The translations under genes were made by a program, and so were the position numbers. Source: Sulfuriferula plumbiphila (GTDB lineage Bacteria > Pseudomonadota > Gammaproteobacteria > Burkholderiales > Sulfuriferulaceae). Taken from it: a DNA stretch of 64,000 nucleotides. Numbering within the stretch: the first letter of the stretch is position 1; the number at the start of each line of letters is the position of its first letter. Below, in pieces: positions 1 through 10,432 of the stretch. The notes under the pieces are model-generated. The model saw only the letters and a list, made by a program, of their open reading frames with translations, had not been told where the DNA came from and did no database searches. The stretch spans positions 3,164,585 through 3,228,584 of the forward strand of contig NZ_AP021884.1 of the NCBI RefSeq assembly GCF_009938015.1, read 5' to 3'.

Positions 1-2853
1 ATCACCCTGACCTTCGCTCCGGACACCGATATCTACCGGGACAGGCAGGTCGTGGCAGAGCAAATGGGCGGCACTGCCGGCACGCTTCCCCGGGGCGTGA
101 AGGCACCGGCTTTGCTGCCGCTGGCTTCCTCCACCAGCGTGGTGCTGAGCCTCGGTCTGACCTCGAAGTCGCGCTCCCTGATGGAACTGCGCACCCTCGC
201 CGACTGGAGCGTCAAACCACAGCTGCTTGCGGTGGGCGGGGTGGCAGGCATCTCCGTGTTCGGCGGCGAGGTGAAGCAGTTGCAGATCCAGATCGCTCCC
301 GCCAGACTGGTGCGTTACGGCCTGGCTATCCAGGACGTGGTCAACGCAGCAAAGCGGGCAACGGCAGTGCGCGGCGCCGGCCTTATCGAAAACAACAACC
401 AGCGCATCACGCTGGAAACCACCGGGCAGCCCCTCTCCGCCGCGGCGCTGGGTGCGGTGGTACTGCGCAATCAGGGCGGCGCCACGCTGCGCCTGGCGGA
501 CGTGGCGAATGTCACGGTGGCACCCGCCCCCGCAGTGGGCGCGGCCTCGATCGAGGGACAGCCGGGGGTGATGCTGGTGGTCGAGGAACAGTACGGCGCG
601 AATACCCTGGCCGTGACCCGGGCGCTGGAACAGCGCCTCGCGCAGCTTAAACCGGCCCTTGCTGCCGAAGGCGTGACCCTGCATCCCGACCTGTTCCGCC
701 CGGCCAACTTCATCGAAACCGCGATCAGCCACCTGCGCACGGCGCTGCTGATCGGCGCCGCGCTGGTGCTGGTCGTGCTGTTCCTGTTCCTGTTCAACGT
801 GCGCGCCGCGGTCATTTCGGCCAGCGCGATCCCGCTTTCGCTGCTGACTGCGGTGATCGTGCTCAATCACTTCGGCATCGGCCTCAATACCATGACGCTG
901 GGCGGACTCGCCATCGCCATCGGCGAGGTGGTGGACGACGCCATTGTCGATGTGGAGAACATTTTCCGGCGCCTGCGCGAAAACCGGCTGCTGGCCGCTC
1001 CGCTGGGTGCAGCGCAGGTGGTGTTGAATGCCTCGCTCGAGGTGCGCGGCGCGGTGATCTACGCCACCTTCATCGTGGCGCTGGTGTTCGTGCCGGTATT
1101 GACGCTGTCCGGCGTCGCCGGCAGCTTGTTCGGCCCGCTGGCGCTCGCCTATATCGCGGCCATCATGGCCTCGCTGGTGGTGGCGCTGACGCTTACCCCG
1201 GCGCTTGCCTGCGCGTTGCTGGCGCGGCGTGCAGCCGAGGCAGATGAACCGCCCCTGGGTAAATGGCTCAAGGCGCGCTACACCCGTCTGCTTGCCGATA
1301 TCGATCGGCGCGCGGGCGCAGCAATTCTGGTCGTGGTGTTGCTGTGCGGTACGGCATTGGCCGTGCTGCCATTCATGCAAGGCAGCTTTCTGCCGACGCT
1401 GCGCGAGGGGCATTTCATCGTCCACATGAAAATGGCGCCCGGCACTTCGCTGCCCCAGTCACTCGCGCTGGGGCAGCGCGTTAGCGGGGCGCTCAGCCGA
1501 ATTCCGGGGATACGTTCGGTGGCCCAGCGCGCGGGGCGGGCAACCCAGGTGTCGGATCCGGCGGGGGCATTTTCGAGCGAGTTCGAGGTGGACCTGGCCC
1601 CGCTCTCGGGCGCCGGACAACAGCGCGTGTTGAACGCTATCCGCAGCGCCGTTGTGCACTTCGTGGGAGCGAGCTTCTCGGTCAATACCTTCCTCACCGA
1701 GCGCATCCATGAAACAATTTCGGGTTATACCGCACCGCTGGTGGTGAATGTCTATGGCAACGACCTCGACGTCCTTGACCGCAAGGCCGAGGAAATCGCC
1801 GCTGCGATACGTGGCGTTGCAGGCGCCGGCGCAGTGCAGGTGCAGGCACCGACAGGCAGCCCGCAACTGGTCATCCACCTGCACGATGGTGCCCTGTCGC
1901 GGCTCGGCATCGCCCCGGTAGACGCCCTGAGCACGGTCGAAACTGCCTACGCCGGCAGGCTGGTAGGCGAGGTGTACGAGGGTAACCGCGTATTCGATGT
2001 GGCGGTGGTGCTGGCGCCACGCCTGCGGCAAAGCCCGGCACAGGTGGGAGAGCTGCCCTTGAAAACGCCGGACGGTCGCATGGTGCAACTCCGCGACGTG
2101 GCGGACATCACCCAGACCGACGGGCGCTATCTGATCCTGCACGACGACGCGCAACGCCTGCAGGTAGTGACTGCGGAGGTCAAGGGGCGCGCGCTGTCGA
2201 GTTTCGTCAACGCGGTGAAAAAACGCATCGCTGCCCAGGTCACCCTGCCGCGCGGCACTTACCTGGTGTTTGCCGGCGATGCGCCTGAGCAGGCCCGCGC
2301 GCAACAGGATCTGCTGCTGCATTCGGCACTGGCCGCGGCGGGCGTGGCACTGCTGTTGTACATGGCGCTGGGCGGGGTGCGCTCGGCCATCCTGGTGTTT
2401 GCCAACCTGCCCTTCGCGCTGGCCGGCGGTGTGGCGATGGTACTCGTCACCGGCGGGGTGCTGTCCATCGGCTCGCTGGTGGGCTTCGTCACGCTGTTCG
2501 GCATTACCCTGCGCAATGCCATCATGCTGATCTCCCACTACCGCCATCTGGTCGAGGTGGAAGGCGTGCCATGGGACAAGGCAGCGGCGATCCGCGGCGC
2601 TGCGGAGCGTCTGTCGCCGATCCTGATGACAGCGCTGGTCACCGCCCTGGGACTGCTGCCGCTGGCGCTGACCAGCGGCGCGCCCGGCAACGAGATCGAA
2701 GGCCCGATGGCCGCCGTCATCCTGGGCGGGCTGATCACCTCCACGCTGCTCAACCTGCTTGTCCTGCCGACCCTCGCGCTGCGCTATGGGCGCTTCGGGC
2801 GTCCCGCTCAGCGGGATGCGCCGGAAGCCGCTTCGGCCTCATCGTCGCCGTAA
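1..2853 (+). CDS. RND-family efflux permease, 5'-truncated by window edge
   Basis: The reading frame is open from base 1, so the start lies upstream; about 950 residues are visible of the roughly 1030-1050 usual for inner-membrane RND pumps. Visible parts are a porter region, a central membrane block, a second porter region and a C-terminal membrane block. The fourth-helix segment contains GEVVDDAIVDVENIFRRL, where acidic residues of the proton relay are expected, and the overall pattern is closest to the CusA/CzcA (heavy-metal) branch. It should export a substrate across both membranes with a periplasmic adaptor and an outer-membrane channel, presumably encoded upstream. Substrate cannot be told from sequence. 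Its last 46 bases overlap the convergent cydB gene. Family is sure; metal specificity is not. Confidence 0.9.
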   Translation: MTLTFAPDTDIYRDRQVVAEQMGGTAGTLPRGVKAPALLPLASSTSVVLSLGLTSKSRSLMELRTLADWSVKPQLLAVGGVAGISVFGGEVKQLQIQIAPARLVRYGLAIQDVVNAAKRATAVRGAGLIENNNQRITLETTGQPLSAAALGAVVLRNQGGATLRLADVANVTVAPAPAVGAASIEGQPGVMLVVEEQYGANTLAVTRALEQRLAQLKPALAAEGVTLHPDLFRPANFIETAISHLRTALLIGAALVLVVLFLFLFNVRAAVISASAIPLSLLTAVIVLNHFGIGLNTMTLGGLAIAIGEVVDDAIVDVENIFRRLRENRLLAAPLGAAQVVLNASLEVRGAVIYATFIVALVFVPVLTLSGVAGSLFGPLALAYIAAIMASLVVALTLTPALACALLARRAAEADEPPLGKWLKARYTRLLADIDRRAGAAILVVVLLCGTALAVLPFMQGSFLPTLREGHFIVHMKMAPGTSLPQSLALGQRVSGALSRIPGIRSVAQRAGRATQVSDPAGAFSSEFEVDLAPLSGAGQQRVLNAIRSAVVHFVGASFSVNTFLTERIHETISGYTAPLVVNVYGNDLDVLDRKAEEIAAAIRGVAGAGAVQVQAPTGSPQLVIHLHDGALSRLGIAPVDALSTVETAYAGRLVGEVYEGNRVFDVAVVLAPRLRQSPAQVGELPLKTPDGRMVQLRDVADITQTDGRYLILHDDAQRLQVVTAEVKGRALSSFVNAVKKRIAAQVTLPRGTYLVFAGDAPEQARAQQDLLLHSALAAAGVALLLYMALGGVRSAILVFANLPFALAGGVAMVLVTGGVLSIGSLVGFVTLFGITLRNAIMLISHYRHLVEVEGVPWDKAAAIRGAAERLSPILMTALVTALGLLPLALTSGAPGNEIEGPMAAVILGGLITSTLLNLLVLPTLALRYGRFGRPAQRDAPEAASASSSP

Positions 2854-3845
2854 GCCGCCCCATCCACCTTGCCGCTGAACACCAGATACTGATAGCCGTT
2901 GTAGAACAGCATGATCGGTATCAGCGGCAGGATGCCGACCAGCATGAACAGCTGCGTACCGGAGGAAGCGGCGCCGGCGCTCCAGGTCAATGCGGGGATG
3001 ATGGCGTAGGGATACAGGCTCGCGACCAGGCCGATGAACGACGCCACAAACAGCAGCAGCGTGCCAAAAAACGGCCAGTATTCATACCGCTTGAGATAGG
3101 CCCACATGGTCAGCAGCGCTGCGAAAATGGCTACCCCTCCTGCCAGCGCATAAGGCAGCGCCGCGCTTCCGGTCCAGCGGCTGGCAATATGGGCGTTGTG
3201 CAACGGCGTCAACGCCAGCACCAGCACACCCGTCGCCAGCGTTCCCAGCAACAGCAAAAAACCGCGCCGGTAGGCGCGATCCTGCATCTCGCCGGTGGAT
3301 TTGAGAATCAGCCAGCCGGTCCCCATCAGCGCATAACCCAGCACCACGCCCAACGCGGTCAGCAGACTGAATGGGGTAAACCAGTGCCAGCCGCTGCCCA
3401 CATAGTTACCCGCCAACGTCGGCCAGCCCTGAATCAGCGCTCCCAGTATCATCCCCTGGCTGCTTGCCGCACCCAGGCTGCCCAGGCCAAAGGTCAGGTT
3501 CCACAGCCACTTGCGCCCGCTGGCATGGCTAAATTCGAACGCCACGCCGCGCATGATCAGCGCAAACAGCATCACCGTGACCGGGATATACAGGCCCTGC
3601 ATCAATGCTGCGTATACCGGCGGAAACGCCCCGAACAGCACCCCGCCCAACAGCACCAGCCAGGTTTCATTGGCATCCCACACGCTGGAGAGACTCGCCA
3701 TCATCAGGCCGCGGCGGTCTTCATCGCATGCCACCAGCGACAGGATGCCCACCCCCAGATCAAATCCGTCCAGAACCACATACAGCAACAGCGACAGCCC
3801 GGCTACGCCAATCCAGAATGCCACCAGGAAACTTTGCACGTCCAT
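2808..3845 (-). CDS. cydB: Cytochrome bd-type quinol oxidase subunit II
   Basis: 345 residues with many hydrophobic helices and the family N-terminus (FWIGVAGLSLLLYVVLDGFD). CydB/CioB is the structural subunit of the bd quinol oxidase, which reduces O2 to water in the inner membrane without pumping protons. It lies 45 bases downstream of cydA on the same strand, in the usual A-then-B order. Its 3' end overlaps the 3' end of the RND gene by 46 bases. No CydX-type small subunit gene is evident between or after the two subunits, as is common in the cyanide-insensitive (Cio) branch. Confidence 0.93.
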   Translation of the reverse strand: MDVQSFLVAFWIGVAGLSLLLYVVLDGFDLGVGILSLVACDEDRRGLMMASLSSVWDANETWLVLLGGVLFGAFPPVYAALMQGLYIPVTVMLFALIMRGVAFEFSHASGRKWLWNLTFGLGSLGAASSQGMILGALIQGWPTLAGNYVGSGWHWFTPFSLLTALGVVLGYALMGTGWLILKSTGEMQDRAYRRGFLLLLGTLATGVLVLALTPLHNAHIASRWTGSAALPYALAGGVAIFAALLTMWAYLKRYEYWPFFGTLLLFVASFIGLVASLYPYAIIPALTWSAGAASSGTQLFMLVGILPLIPIMLFYNGYQYLVFSGKVDGAAYGDDEAEAASGASR

Positions 3846-3890
3846 ACAGCGTTCGTCCTTGAATGATTACACCGCAGGAAAACCCTTCGA

Positions 3891-5279
3891 TCAGATGCGC
3901 CGATCCCGCCAGGCGACCGCCCGCAGCGGCGGTTCCAGCGTCAGCTCCGGGCCCTTACGCAACCAGCGTCTGGCAAAGATAAAGAATGCAATCGCCAGCA
4001 CGATATAGATCAATGTGTATCCGGCCATGCTGAACACGACGCTGGATGCGGGTAGCTGCGACGCCCCCTCGCTGGTGCGCAGCACGCCGTAGATCAGCCA
4101 TGGCTGACGCCCGACCTCGCGCACGATCCAGCCCATTTCCACCGCAACATAGCCCAGCGGCACCGCCCACAGCCAGCCTTTGAGCAGCCACGGGCGTGAC
4201 TGCCAGGCCGCCTCCTGCCAGCCACCGCGCCATGCGTGCCACAGGCTCACCGCCATCAGCGCAAAGAAATACAGGCCGATCGCCACCATCAGGCGGAAGC
4301 TGTAAAACAACAGCGGCAGTGCGGGCGGCCGATCCTGCGGGGTAATGTCGAGCAGACCTTTCACCTGGCCGTCCCAGGTGCTGGTTGCCAACAGGCTCAA
4401 CACATTGGGGATTTCAATCGCCCAGTCATTGGCGCCTTTTTCTGCGTCGGGCCAGGCGGCAACCGCCCACGACGCGCCCCGGCCAACCGGATTGGTGTGC
4501 CAGTGGCCTTCAATCGCCGCGCCCTTGGCTGGCTGGTAATTAAATACGGACTTTCCGGAACCATCGCCCAGATAAATTTGCAAGGGGGCAATCAGCACTG
4601 CCGCCAGCAGCGCCATCTTGAAGCTTTTCATGAAAAACGCCGGATTGCGGTTTTTCAGGACATACCAGGCGGACACGCCACCCACCACGAAGCAGCTGGT
4701 TTCCAGCGCGGCCACCCACATGTGGCTCACGCCCCAAACCATATCCGGATTGAACATGGCAGCCCAGAAATCGGTAACCACAAAGCGTCCGTTCACCACC
4801 GATCCGCCCGCCGGGGTCTGCATCCAGGAATTCGCCATGACTATCCACAGCGCCGACAAGCTGGCGCCCACCGCCACCATCAGCGTGGCAAAGAAATGCA
4901 CGGCACGCGGCACGCGTTTCCAGCCCAGCAGCATGATGCCGAGGAAACCCGCCTCCAGCATGAATGCCATGGCACCTTCAAAACCCAGCGCCGCGCCGAA
5001 AAAATCTCCGGCAAAGCGTGAAAACCCCGCCCAGTTGGTGCCGAATTCAAATTCCAGCGGCAGGCCGGTTACTACCCCCACGCTGAAATTGAGAACAAAC
5101 AGTTTTGCCCAGAAACGCGCATGCCGATAGTAGTCAACATCGCCGGTTTTGAGCCAGAGCGCTTCTATCACCACCAGAAAAAACGACAGCCCGATGGTGA
5201 GAACCGGCCACAGAATATGAAACAGGGCGGTCAAAGCAAACTGGGCACGAGACAAGTCGGTAACGAGCGTGGCTGACAT
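3891..5279 (-). CDS. cydA: Cytochrome bd-type quinol oxidase subunit I (CioA-like)
   Basis: Catalytic heme subunit of the bd oxidase. The frame is open further upstream, but homology begins at MSATLVTDLSRAQFALTALF, so the start is placed at 5279 (462 residues). His21 sits where the axial heme ligand of the family lies, and the quinol-site block EVGRQPW is present in the C-terminal third. The protein is shorter than E. coli CydA (about 520), fitting a short Q-loop as in cyanide-insensitive oxidases. Upstream residues of the longer frame show no family similarity. It forms an operon with cydB. A role in microaerobic or stress respiration is inferred from family knowledge. Confidence 0.93.
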   Translation of the reverse strand: MSATLVTDLSRAQFALTALFHILWPVLTIGLSFFLVVIEALWLKTGDVDYYRHARFWAKLFVLNFSVGVVTGLPLEFEFGTNWAGFSRFAGDFFGAALGFEGAMAFMLEAGFLGIMLLGWKRVPRAVHFFATLMVAVGASLSALWIVMANSWMQTPAGGSVVNGRFVVTDFWAAMFNPDMVWGVSHMWVAALETSCFVVGGVSAWYVLKNRNPAFFMKSFKMALLAAVLIAPLQIYLGDGSGKSVFNYQPAKGAAIEGHWHTNPVGRGASWAVAAWPDAEKGANDWAIEIPNVLSLLATSTWDGQVKGLLDITPQDRPPALPLLFYSFRLMVAIGLYFFALMAVSLWHAWRGGWQEAAWQSRPWLLKGWLWAVPLGYVAVEMGWIVREVGRQPWLIYGVLRTSEGASQLPASSVVFSMAGYTLIYIVLAIAFFIFARRWLRKGPELTLEPPLRAVAWRDRRI

Positions 5280-5469
5280 GAGGGGATTGACTGGCAAATC
5301 AGAATGTTCTTTATAGTCAGCCACAGACCCAATTGCAAACCCTGATTTCCATCCACAAGCCGGCCACACATTGGCCCCCACCCCGCGGACCGCGCCCGGC
5401 CGTGGGGCATATTCCCCGCTGATCAGCTCATCCGTTCCAGAGTTGCTGCACACAGAAAGGAACGCAATC

Positions 5470-5925
5470 TTGGAAACCATGCAAGCAAACCAGTGCGCCG
5501 CCGTCGCCACTTTCGACACCCGTCAACAAGCGGAGCAAGGGGTGAAGGAGCTACAGAAATCCGGCTTCGGCATGAACAATCTGCCCATCGTCGGCATGCT
5601 TGCCGGCGGCCTGCAAGGTGCCGGTGGGCGCTGCCAGCCCCTGGCCGCCTTTAAGGCATACGCATCACGCGCAATCCTGTCGCTACTTATGGGCGGGGCG
5701 ATACGGACGCGGAATCAGCCATTTCATTGCGCATCAATCAATTACGATGGAATTATGAGCGCCGTATCATTAAAAAATGTCCGGACGCAGGCATCGGCCA
5801 TTAACCGTTTTGCATTAACGGCACCCCACGCCTTACGGACTGGTATCGGCAGGGTCGAAATGTGGTGTGGCAGCACGGGGTATCCGGGATTTTGTGCAAC
5901 GAATAGTTCATTTTTCTACTGTTGA
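5470..5925 (+). pseudogene. Truncated DUF1269/general stress protein remnant
   Basis: A purine-rich AGAAAGGA precedes a possible TTG start at 5470 (ATG alternative at 5479). The first 40 or so residues (for example CAAVATFDTRQQAEQGVKEL) match the start of a family of small membrane-associated stress proteins (DUF1269/YflT-like). After NNLPIVG the match stops: the hydrophobic glycine-rich remainder is missing apart from a short LAGGLQG stretch, and the rest of the frame is unrelated, lower-GC sequence. The most likely reading is an internal deletion or recombination scar. Whether a peptide is made is unknown. Confidence 0.55.
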
Positions 5926-6411
5926 GTTTTCATACTGATCCCATGGCACTTCAGAGACCTGGTACTCGCCTTGTGCCTTAGCCAGGGCATACGCATCTGA
6001 AAAATATGAATCATCATCCGCTAAATTATTTCCATCAGGTGTTGCAATTATTTCCGGGGAAGGTTTAATTGGAAACCGCCAGTAAATTTTTTCAATTACT
6101 ATGCCTGTGGTTTTGAAAATATGGGATATCAGGTTATTTTCTAAAATGATGGAGTAACGGAACCGCTTTAATGGCTCAGATTCTATTAGGGTAACGAAGT
6201 GATTGTTAGCGTCCAGCTTAAAACAAGTCACCCGTGTCTCTGCTCCGCTATTATTGAAGTACCCTGTTATGAAATCCGTTATCGCATCCATCGCCTTATT
6301 AAGCTGTCTTTTCCTGTGAAAGAGATACAGCACATATGAAAGCAGGATAAGGATATCAGCCGCAACAATGTATAAAGCCAGGGAGTCCAAACTAATCGTC
6401 AATGTAAACAT
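5908..6411 (-). CDS. Hypothetical protein with N-terminal membrane anchor
   Basis: 167 residues. Residues 1-30 form one hydrophobic segment (SLALYIVAADILILLSYVLY) followed by a basic stretch, HRKRQ, as in a single-pass protein with its soluble part in the cytoplasm. The remaining 130 residues match no family I recognise. The gene and flanks (about 5750-6540) are clearly more AT-rich than the surrounding chromosome, suggesting acquisition from another source. Its 3' end overlaps the tail of the stress-protein remnant. No operon partner. Confidence 0.6.
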   Translation of the reverse strand: MFTLTISLDSLALYIVAADILILLSYVLYLFHRKRQLNKAMDAITDFITGYFNNSGAETRVTCFKLDANNHFVTLIESEPLKRFRYSIILENNLISHIFKTTGIVIEKIYWRFPIKPSPEIIATPDGNNLADDDSYFSDAYALAKAQGEYQVSEVPWDQYENSTVEK

Positions 6412-6541
6412 GAAGCTTCCTCATGACTGTCAACTTAACTTTTTACAGTTTGTCGAAACAATGCAACGCTTACGTCCTAATTCATTCCCTTTCAAAGCAT
6501 ACTATCATCAAAGCCTGTCCAGCTCCCGGCGTGGCAGGCTG

Positions 6542-7636
6542 TCAGTTAACTGCCACATCCAGGCACCCCGGGCCAGGGACTGATCCCGCTTCGTTGACCA
6601 TCCGCCATGCCACCGATTCCCCTGCCCTGAGCGGCACCAGCATTGTCTCACCCATGGGTAGTGCATCAGGCACGGCCCAGGCTTCGCGCTTCAGAGTGAT
6701 GCGCTCGCTGTTGCGCGGCAAGCCGTAGAAATCCGCGCCAAAATGGCTGGCGAAGGCTTCCAGCTTGTCCAGCGCGCGCGCCGTTTCAAACGCTTCGGCG
6801 TAGAGTTCGATGGCGGCATGGGCGGTATAGATACCGGCGCAGCCGCAGGCGGTTTCTTTGGCGCCAACCGGGTGTGGTGCGCTGTCGGTGCCGAGAAAGA
6901 ATCTTGCGTTGCCGCTGGTGGCGGCGTCAATCAATGCCTGGCGATGCGCTTCGCGCTTCAGCACGGGCAGGCAGAAATAATGCGGGCGCATACCGCCCTG
7001 GAACAGGGCGTTGCGGTTGTACAGCAGATGATGCGCCGTGATGGTCGCGGCAATATTGGCTGGCGCGGCCTGCACAAAATCGACGCCCTGTTGGGTGGTG
7101 AGGTGTTCGAGCACGATCTTCAGCGCGGGGAATTTTTTGTGCAGCGGGATCAGATGGCGCTCGATGAACACGGCCTCGCGGTCGAACACGTCCACTGCCG
7201 GGTCGGTAACCTCGCCATGCAGCAATAGCGGCACACCGTGTTGCTCCATCTCGGCGAATACCGCGCCGCAGTTGGCCAGATCGGTCACGCCCAGATCCGA
7301 GTTGGTGGTCGCCCCCGCCGGATAGTATTTCACCGCGTGCACAAAGCCGCTGGCCTGGGCGCGGGCAATCTCGCCAGGATCGGTGTTGTCGGTGAGGTAG
7401 AGTGTCATCAGCGGCTGGAAATTCGAACCGGCAGGCAAGGCCGCCAGGATGCGCTCACGGTAGGCGCGCGCATCTTCCACGCTGCGCACCGGCGGCTTGA
7501 GGTTGGGCATGACAATGGCACGGGCAAAGCGCCGTGCGGTGTCGGGCAACACCGATTGCATGGCGGCACCATCGCGCAGGTGCAGGTGCCAGTCGTCAGG
7601 CCGGGCAAGTGTAATTGTGTCCATGGGTGTATTCAT
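6542..7636 (-). CDS. pyrC: Dihydroorotase (class II)
   Basis: Third step of pyrimidine synthesis: reversible cyclisation of carbamoyl aspartate to dihydroorotate, in the cytosol. The metal-binding HLH motif is in [12 protein letters not shown] and the lysine expected to be carbamylated is in [17 protein letters not shown]. The start at 7636 places 11 residues before RPDDW, exactly as in E. coli PyrC; a second ATG at 7624 is possible, and the longer upstream frame lacks similarity. 364 residues, normal for the family. It stands alone, followed on the same strand by a low-GC gene. Confidence 0.95.
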   Translation of the reverse strand: MNTPMDTITLARPDDWHLHLRDGAAMQSVLPDTARRFARAIVMPNLKPPVRSVEDARAYRERILAALPAGSNFQPLMTLYLTDNTDPGEIARAQASGFVHAVKYYPAGATTNSDLGVTDLANCGAVFAEMEQHGVPLLLHGEVTDPAVDVFDREAVFIERHLIPLHKKFPALKIVLEHLTTQQGVDFVQAAPANIAATITAHHLLYNRNALFQGGMRPHYFCLPVLKREAHRQALIDAATSGNARFFLGTDSAPHPVGAKETACGCAGIYTAHAAIELYAEAFETARALDKLEAFASHFGADFYGLPRNSERITLKREAWAVPDALPMGETMLVPLRAGESVAWRMVNEAGSVPGPGCLDVAVN

Positions 7637-7712
7637 TCCTGTCGAAGGCGCATTAGCCGGGCACGGAGTACGCAGAGAAAAGCATCGCTCTGCGGCCTGG
7701 GTTTCAGGTTTT

Positions 7713-8573
7713 TCATTGGTGGCCTGCCGAGGCATCACGCATCTGCAAAGCCAGTTCGTAAGCTGCATTTTTCTTCAGGCCGGTGAGTTTGGCGGCGAGT
7801 TGCGCCGCCTGTTTCACCGGCAGTTCTTCCAGCAGCACGGCCAGCGCGTCGCGCAGGCGTACTGCGTCCTCATCCGCATCGGCGGCGGGCGCGCCTTCTA
7901 CAATCAGCACGAATTCGCCTTTTTGCCGGTTGGGGTCGGCTTCCAGCCAGTCCTGTGCCTCGCCCAGCGGCAGGCTGTGGATGGATTCGAACAGCTTGGT
8001 CAGCTCGCGCGCCAGGGTCACCCGCCGCGTGCCGCCCAGGGTTTCAGCCAGATCCGTCACACAGTCGAGGATGCGATGCGGGGCTTCGTAGAACACCAGC
8101 ACATAGGGCAGGCTGGCGAGCGCAGCCAGGGCATGGCGCCGCGCCGAGGATCTGGCGGGAAGAAATCCATAAAACAGCCAGTGCGGCGCATCCACCCCGG
8201 CCGCCGATAGCGCGCACACCACCGCGCTCGCGCCCGGCACCGGCACCACCGTAATCCCCGCTGCGTGCGCCGCCGCCACCAGCCAGGTGCCGGGGTCACT
8301 AATGGCCGGGGTGCCCGCATCCGTCACCAGCGCCACATTCTTCCCGGCCCGCATGTCCGCCACCAGGCGCGCGCCGACCTGCTGCTCGTTATGCTCGTGC
8401 AGCGCGACAAAACGCGCCTGGATGCCCAGCCGGGTGAGCAGCTGACCGCTGTGGCGGGTATCTTCCGCAGCGACCAGGTCAGTCGACCGCAACACCTCCA
8501 GCGCGCGCTGGGTGATGTCGCCCAGATTTCCGATGGGCGTTGCCACCACATATAATGTCCCGCATGTATGCAT
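7713..8573 (-). CDS. rsmI: 16S rRNA (cytidine-1402-2'-O)-methyltransferase
   Basis: 286 residues of the tetrapyrrole-methylase fold. It carries the RsmI signatures [15 protein letters not shown] at the N-terminus, AAEDTR, and a glycine-rich SAM-binding segment ([13 protein letters not shown]). It 2'-O-methylates C1402 in the decoding centre of 16S rRNA. It is divergent from yraN with almost no space between, the usual arrangement in proteobacteria, where rsmI borders yraN, the SIS isomerase and dolP. Confidence 0.95.
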   Translation of the reverse strand: MHTCGTLYVVATPIGNLGDITQRALEVLRSTDLVAAEDTRHSGQLLTRLGIQARFVALHEHNEQQVGARLVADMRAGKNVALVTDAGTPAISDPGTWLVAAAHAAGITVVPVPGASAVVCALSAAGVDAPHWLFYGFLPARSSARRHALAALASLPYVLVFYEAPHRILDCVTDLAETLGGTRRVTLARELTKLFESIHSLPLGEAQDWLEADPNRQKGEFVLIVEGAPAADADEDAVRLRDALAVLLEELPVKQAAQLAAKLTGLKKNAAYELALQMRDASAGHQ

Positions 8574-8637
8574 GTTTACCGCCGCCGCGAACCAATCCCG
8601 CTATTGTCGCTGGCACGGCCAGCCGGAGCAAATCCTG

Positions 8638-8973
8638 ATGCGCGCCAGCGGCCCGCAGGCCGAACAGGCTGCCGCGCTGTATCTGGCCCGGCACGGGCTG
8701 CAACTGGTGGAAAAAAACTATCGCTGCCGTTTTGGCGAAATCGATTTGATCATGCGTGCCGGCGCCACGCTGGTATTCGTGGAAGTGCGCAGCCGCCGCT
8801 CGCGCGCGTTTGGCGGCGCGGCCGCCAGCATTGATATGCGCAAGCAGCACAAACTCATTGCTGCCGCGCAGCACTATCTGGGCCAGCTTGGAAAACCCCC
8901 GCCGTGCCGGTTTGACGCGCTGTTGTTTGACGGCGACGAGATCGAATGGATACCAAACGCCTTCGGTGCATAG
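8638..8973 (+). CDS. yraN: UPF0102/YraN-family protein
   Basis: About 111 residues with the YraN signature: EKNYRCRFGEIDLIM, then TLVFVEVRSRRS. These resemble the E..D..ExK core of Holliday-junction resolvase-like nucleases, but function is not established. The start is set at 8638 because GGAG lies nine bases upstream and this gives the usual length; an upstream ATG at 8572 would add 22 residues of no similarity and overlap rsmI. First gene of the yraN / SIS isomerase / dolP run. Confidence 0.88.
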   Translation: MRASGPQAEQAAALYLARHGLQLVEKNYRCRFGEIDLIMRAGATLVFVEVRSRRSRAFGGAAASIDMRKQHKLIAAAQHYLGQLGKPPPCRFDALLFDGDEIEWIPNAFGA

Positions 8974-8997
8974 CGCATGGCGTGTGTCATAATTTAG

Positions 8998-9590
<593 letters not shown>

Positions 9591-9591
<1 letters not shown>

Positions 9592-10160
9592 TGCGCACCA
9601 TATTGACTGTCGCCGCACTGGGTTTGGCACTATTGCAATTGCAGGGTTGCGTACCGCTGGTCGCAACCGGTATCGGCGCAGGCGCACTGATGGCGGCGGA
9701 CCGCCGCAGCTCGGGCACCTACATCGAAGATCAGGAAATCGAACTGCGCGCCGGCAGCCGCATCGGTGAAGCCTATCCGAAAGATACGCATGTCAATGTC
9801 ACCAGCTTTAATCGCGACGTGCTGCTCACCGGCGAAGTGCCGACGCCGGAAGCCAGACAAAAAATCGCCGACATCGCCCAGGGCGTGGGCAATGTGCGCA
9901 AGGTATACAATGAAACCGTGGTGGGGCCGGTGTCCCTGCTCTCCTCGCGCAGCAACGACGCTTACATCACCACCAAGGTCAAAGCGCGCTTTCTCGACGC
10001 CAAGCGCTTCCAGGTCAACTACGTCAAAGTGGTCACTGAAAACGGCGTGGTCTATCTGATGGGCCTGGTCACCTCACAAGAGGCTGAGGACGCCGCGCAG
10101 CTCGCCAGCACCACCAGCGGCGTGCGCAAAGTGGTCAAGATTTTCCAGATTGTTCAGTAA
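9591..10160 (+). CDS. dolP: BON-domain outer-membrane lipoprotein (DolP/YraP)
   Basis: 189 residues starting at the ATG in TAATG, with AGGAG seven bases upstream. A lipoprotein signal ends in a lipobox, LLQLQGC, with Cys19 or so as the lipidation site. Two BON domains follow (about residues 50-115 and 125-189), each with the glycine/valine pattern GVVYLMGLV. DolP sits in the inner leaflet of the outer membrane at division sites and supports envelope integrity. Translationally coupled to the SIS isomerase gene. A large palindromic element begins directly after its stop codon. Confidence 0.92.
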
Positions 10161-10426
10161 GGACTCGTTCATGAATAACCTGGACTTACGTTGCCGTGTA
10201 TTCGGGATGGATGCAAGGCGCGAAGCGCGGCGAATGGTTATTCCATTCGCAAGCTTTGCAACGCCGCAGACGCCCGAATACACGGCAACCCTTCAGGCTG
10301 GGGTCGCTTTGGGCGCATCCCGGCGTTGCGAGCCGCTTGTTGTGAATGACACAACCGCGCGTCTCGCGCCTTGGGCTGCGCCCAAAGCGACCCCAGCGTA
10401 AGTCCAGGTTATTCATGAACGAGCCC
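10161..10426. repeat. 266-bp nested inverted-repeat (cloverleaf-like) element
   Basis: The outer arms are 30 bp (10161-10190 and 10397-10426, one mismatch). Inside are two further long stems: 17 bp perfect (10190-10206 with 10273-10289) and 19 bp perfect (10299-10317 with 10377-10395). Each carries a small inner hairpin: 8 bp at 10230-10237/10243-10250 and 6 bp at 10339-10344/10350-10355. Together they would fold as a cloverleaf in RNA or a cruciform in DNA. Short open frames on both strands begin with the same ATGAATAACCTGGACTTACG, because the arms are mirror copies; these are not called as genes. TAA flanks both ends, a possible 3-bp target duplication that could be coincidence. Confidence 0.85.
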
Positions 10427-10432
10427 TAACCG

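Noticed and set aside
1459-2547. Long minus-strand frame inside the RND gene
   Set aside because: Antisense shadow of GC-rich coding sequence, rich in His/Gln/Arg as such frames are.
5286-5300. TTGAC-N5-AATCA resembling an FNR/ANR box upstream of cydA
   Set aside because: Imperfect halves, wrong spacing and only seven bases from the start codon, so not credible as an operator.
10150-10416. Two short open frames on opposite strands between dolP and rfaE2
   Set aside because: They lie within the palindromic element, begin with the same mirror sequence, and have no ribosome site or family; explained by the inverted repeats.
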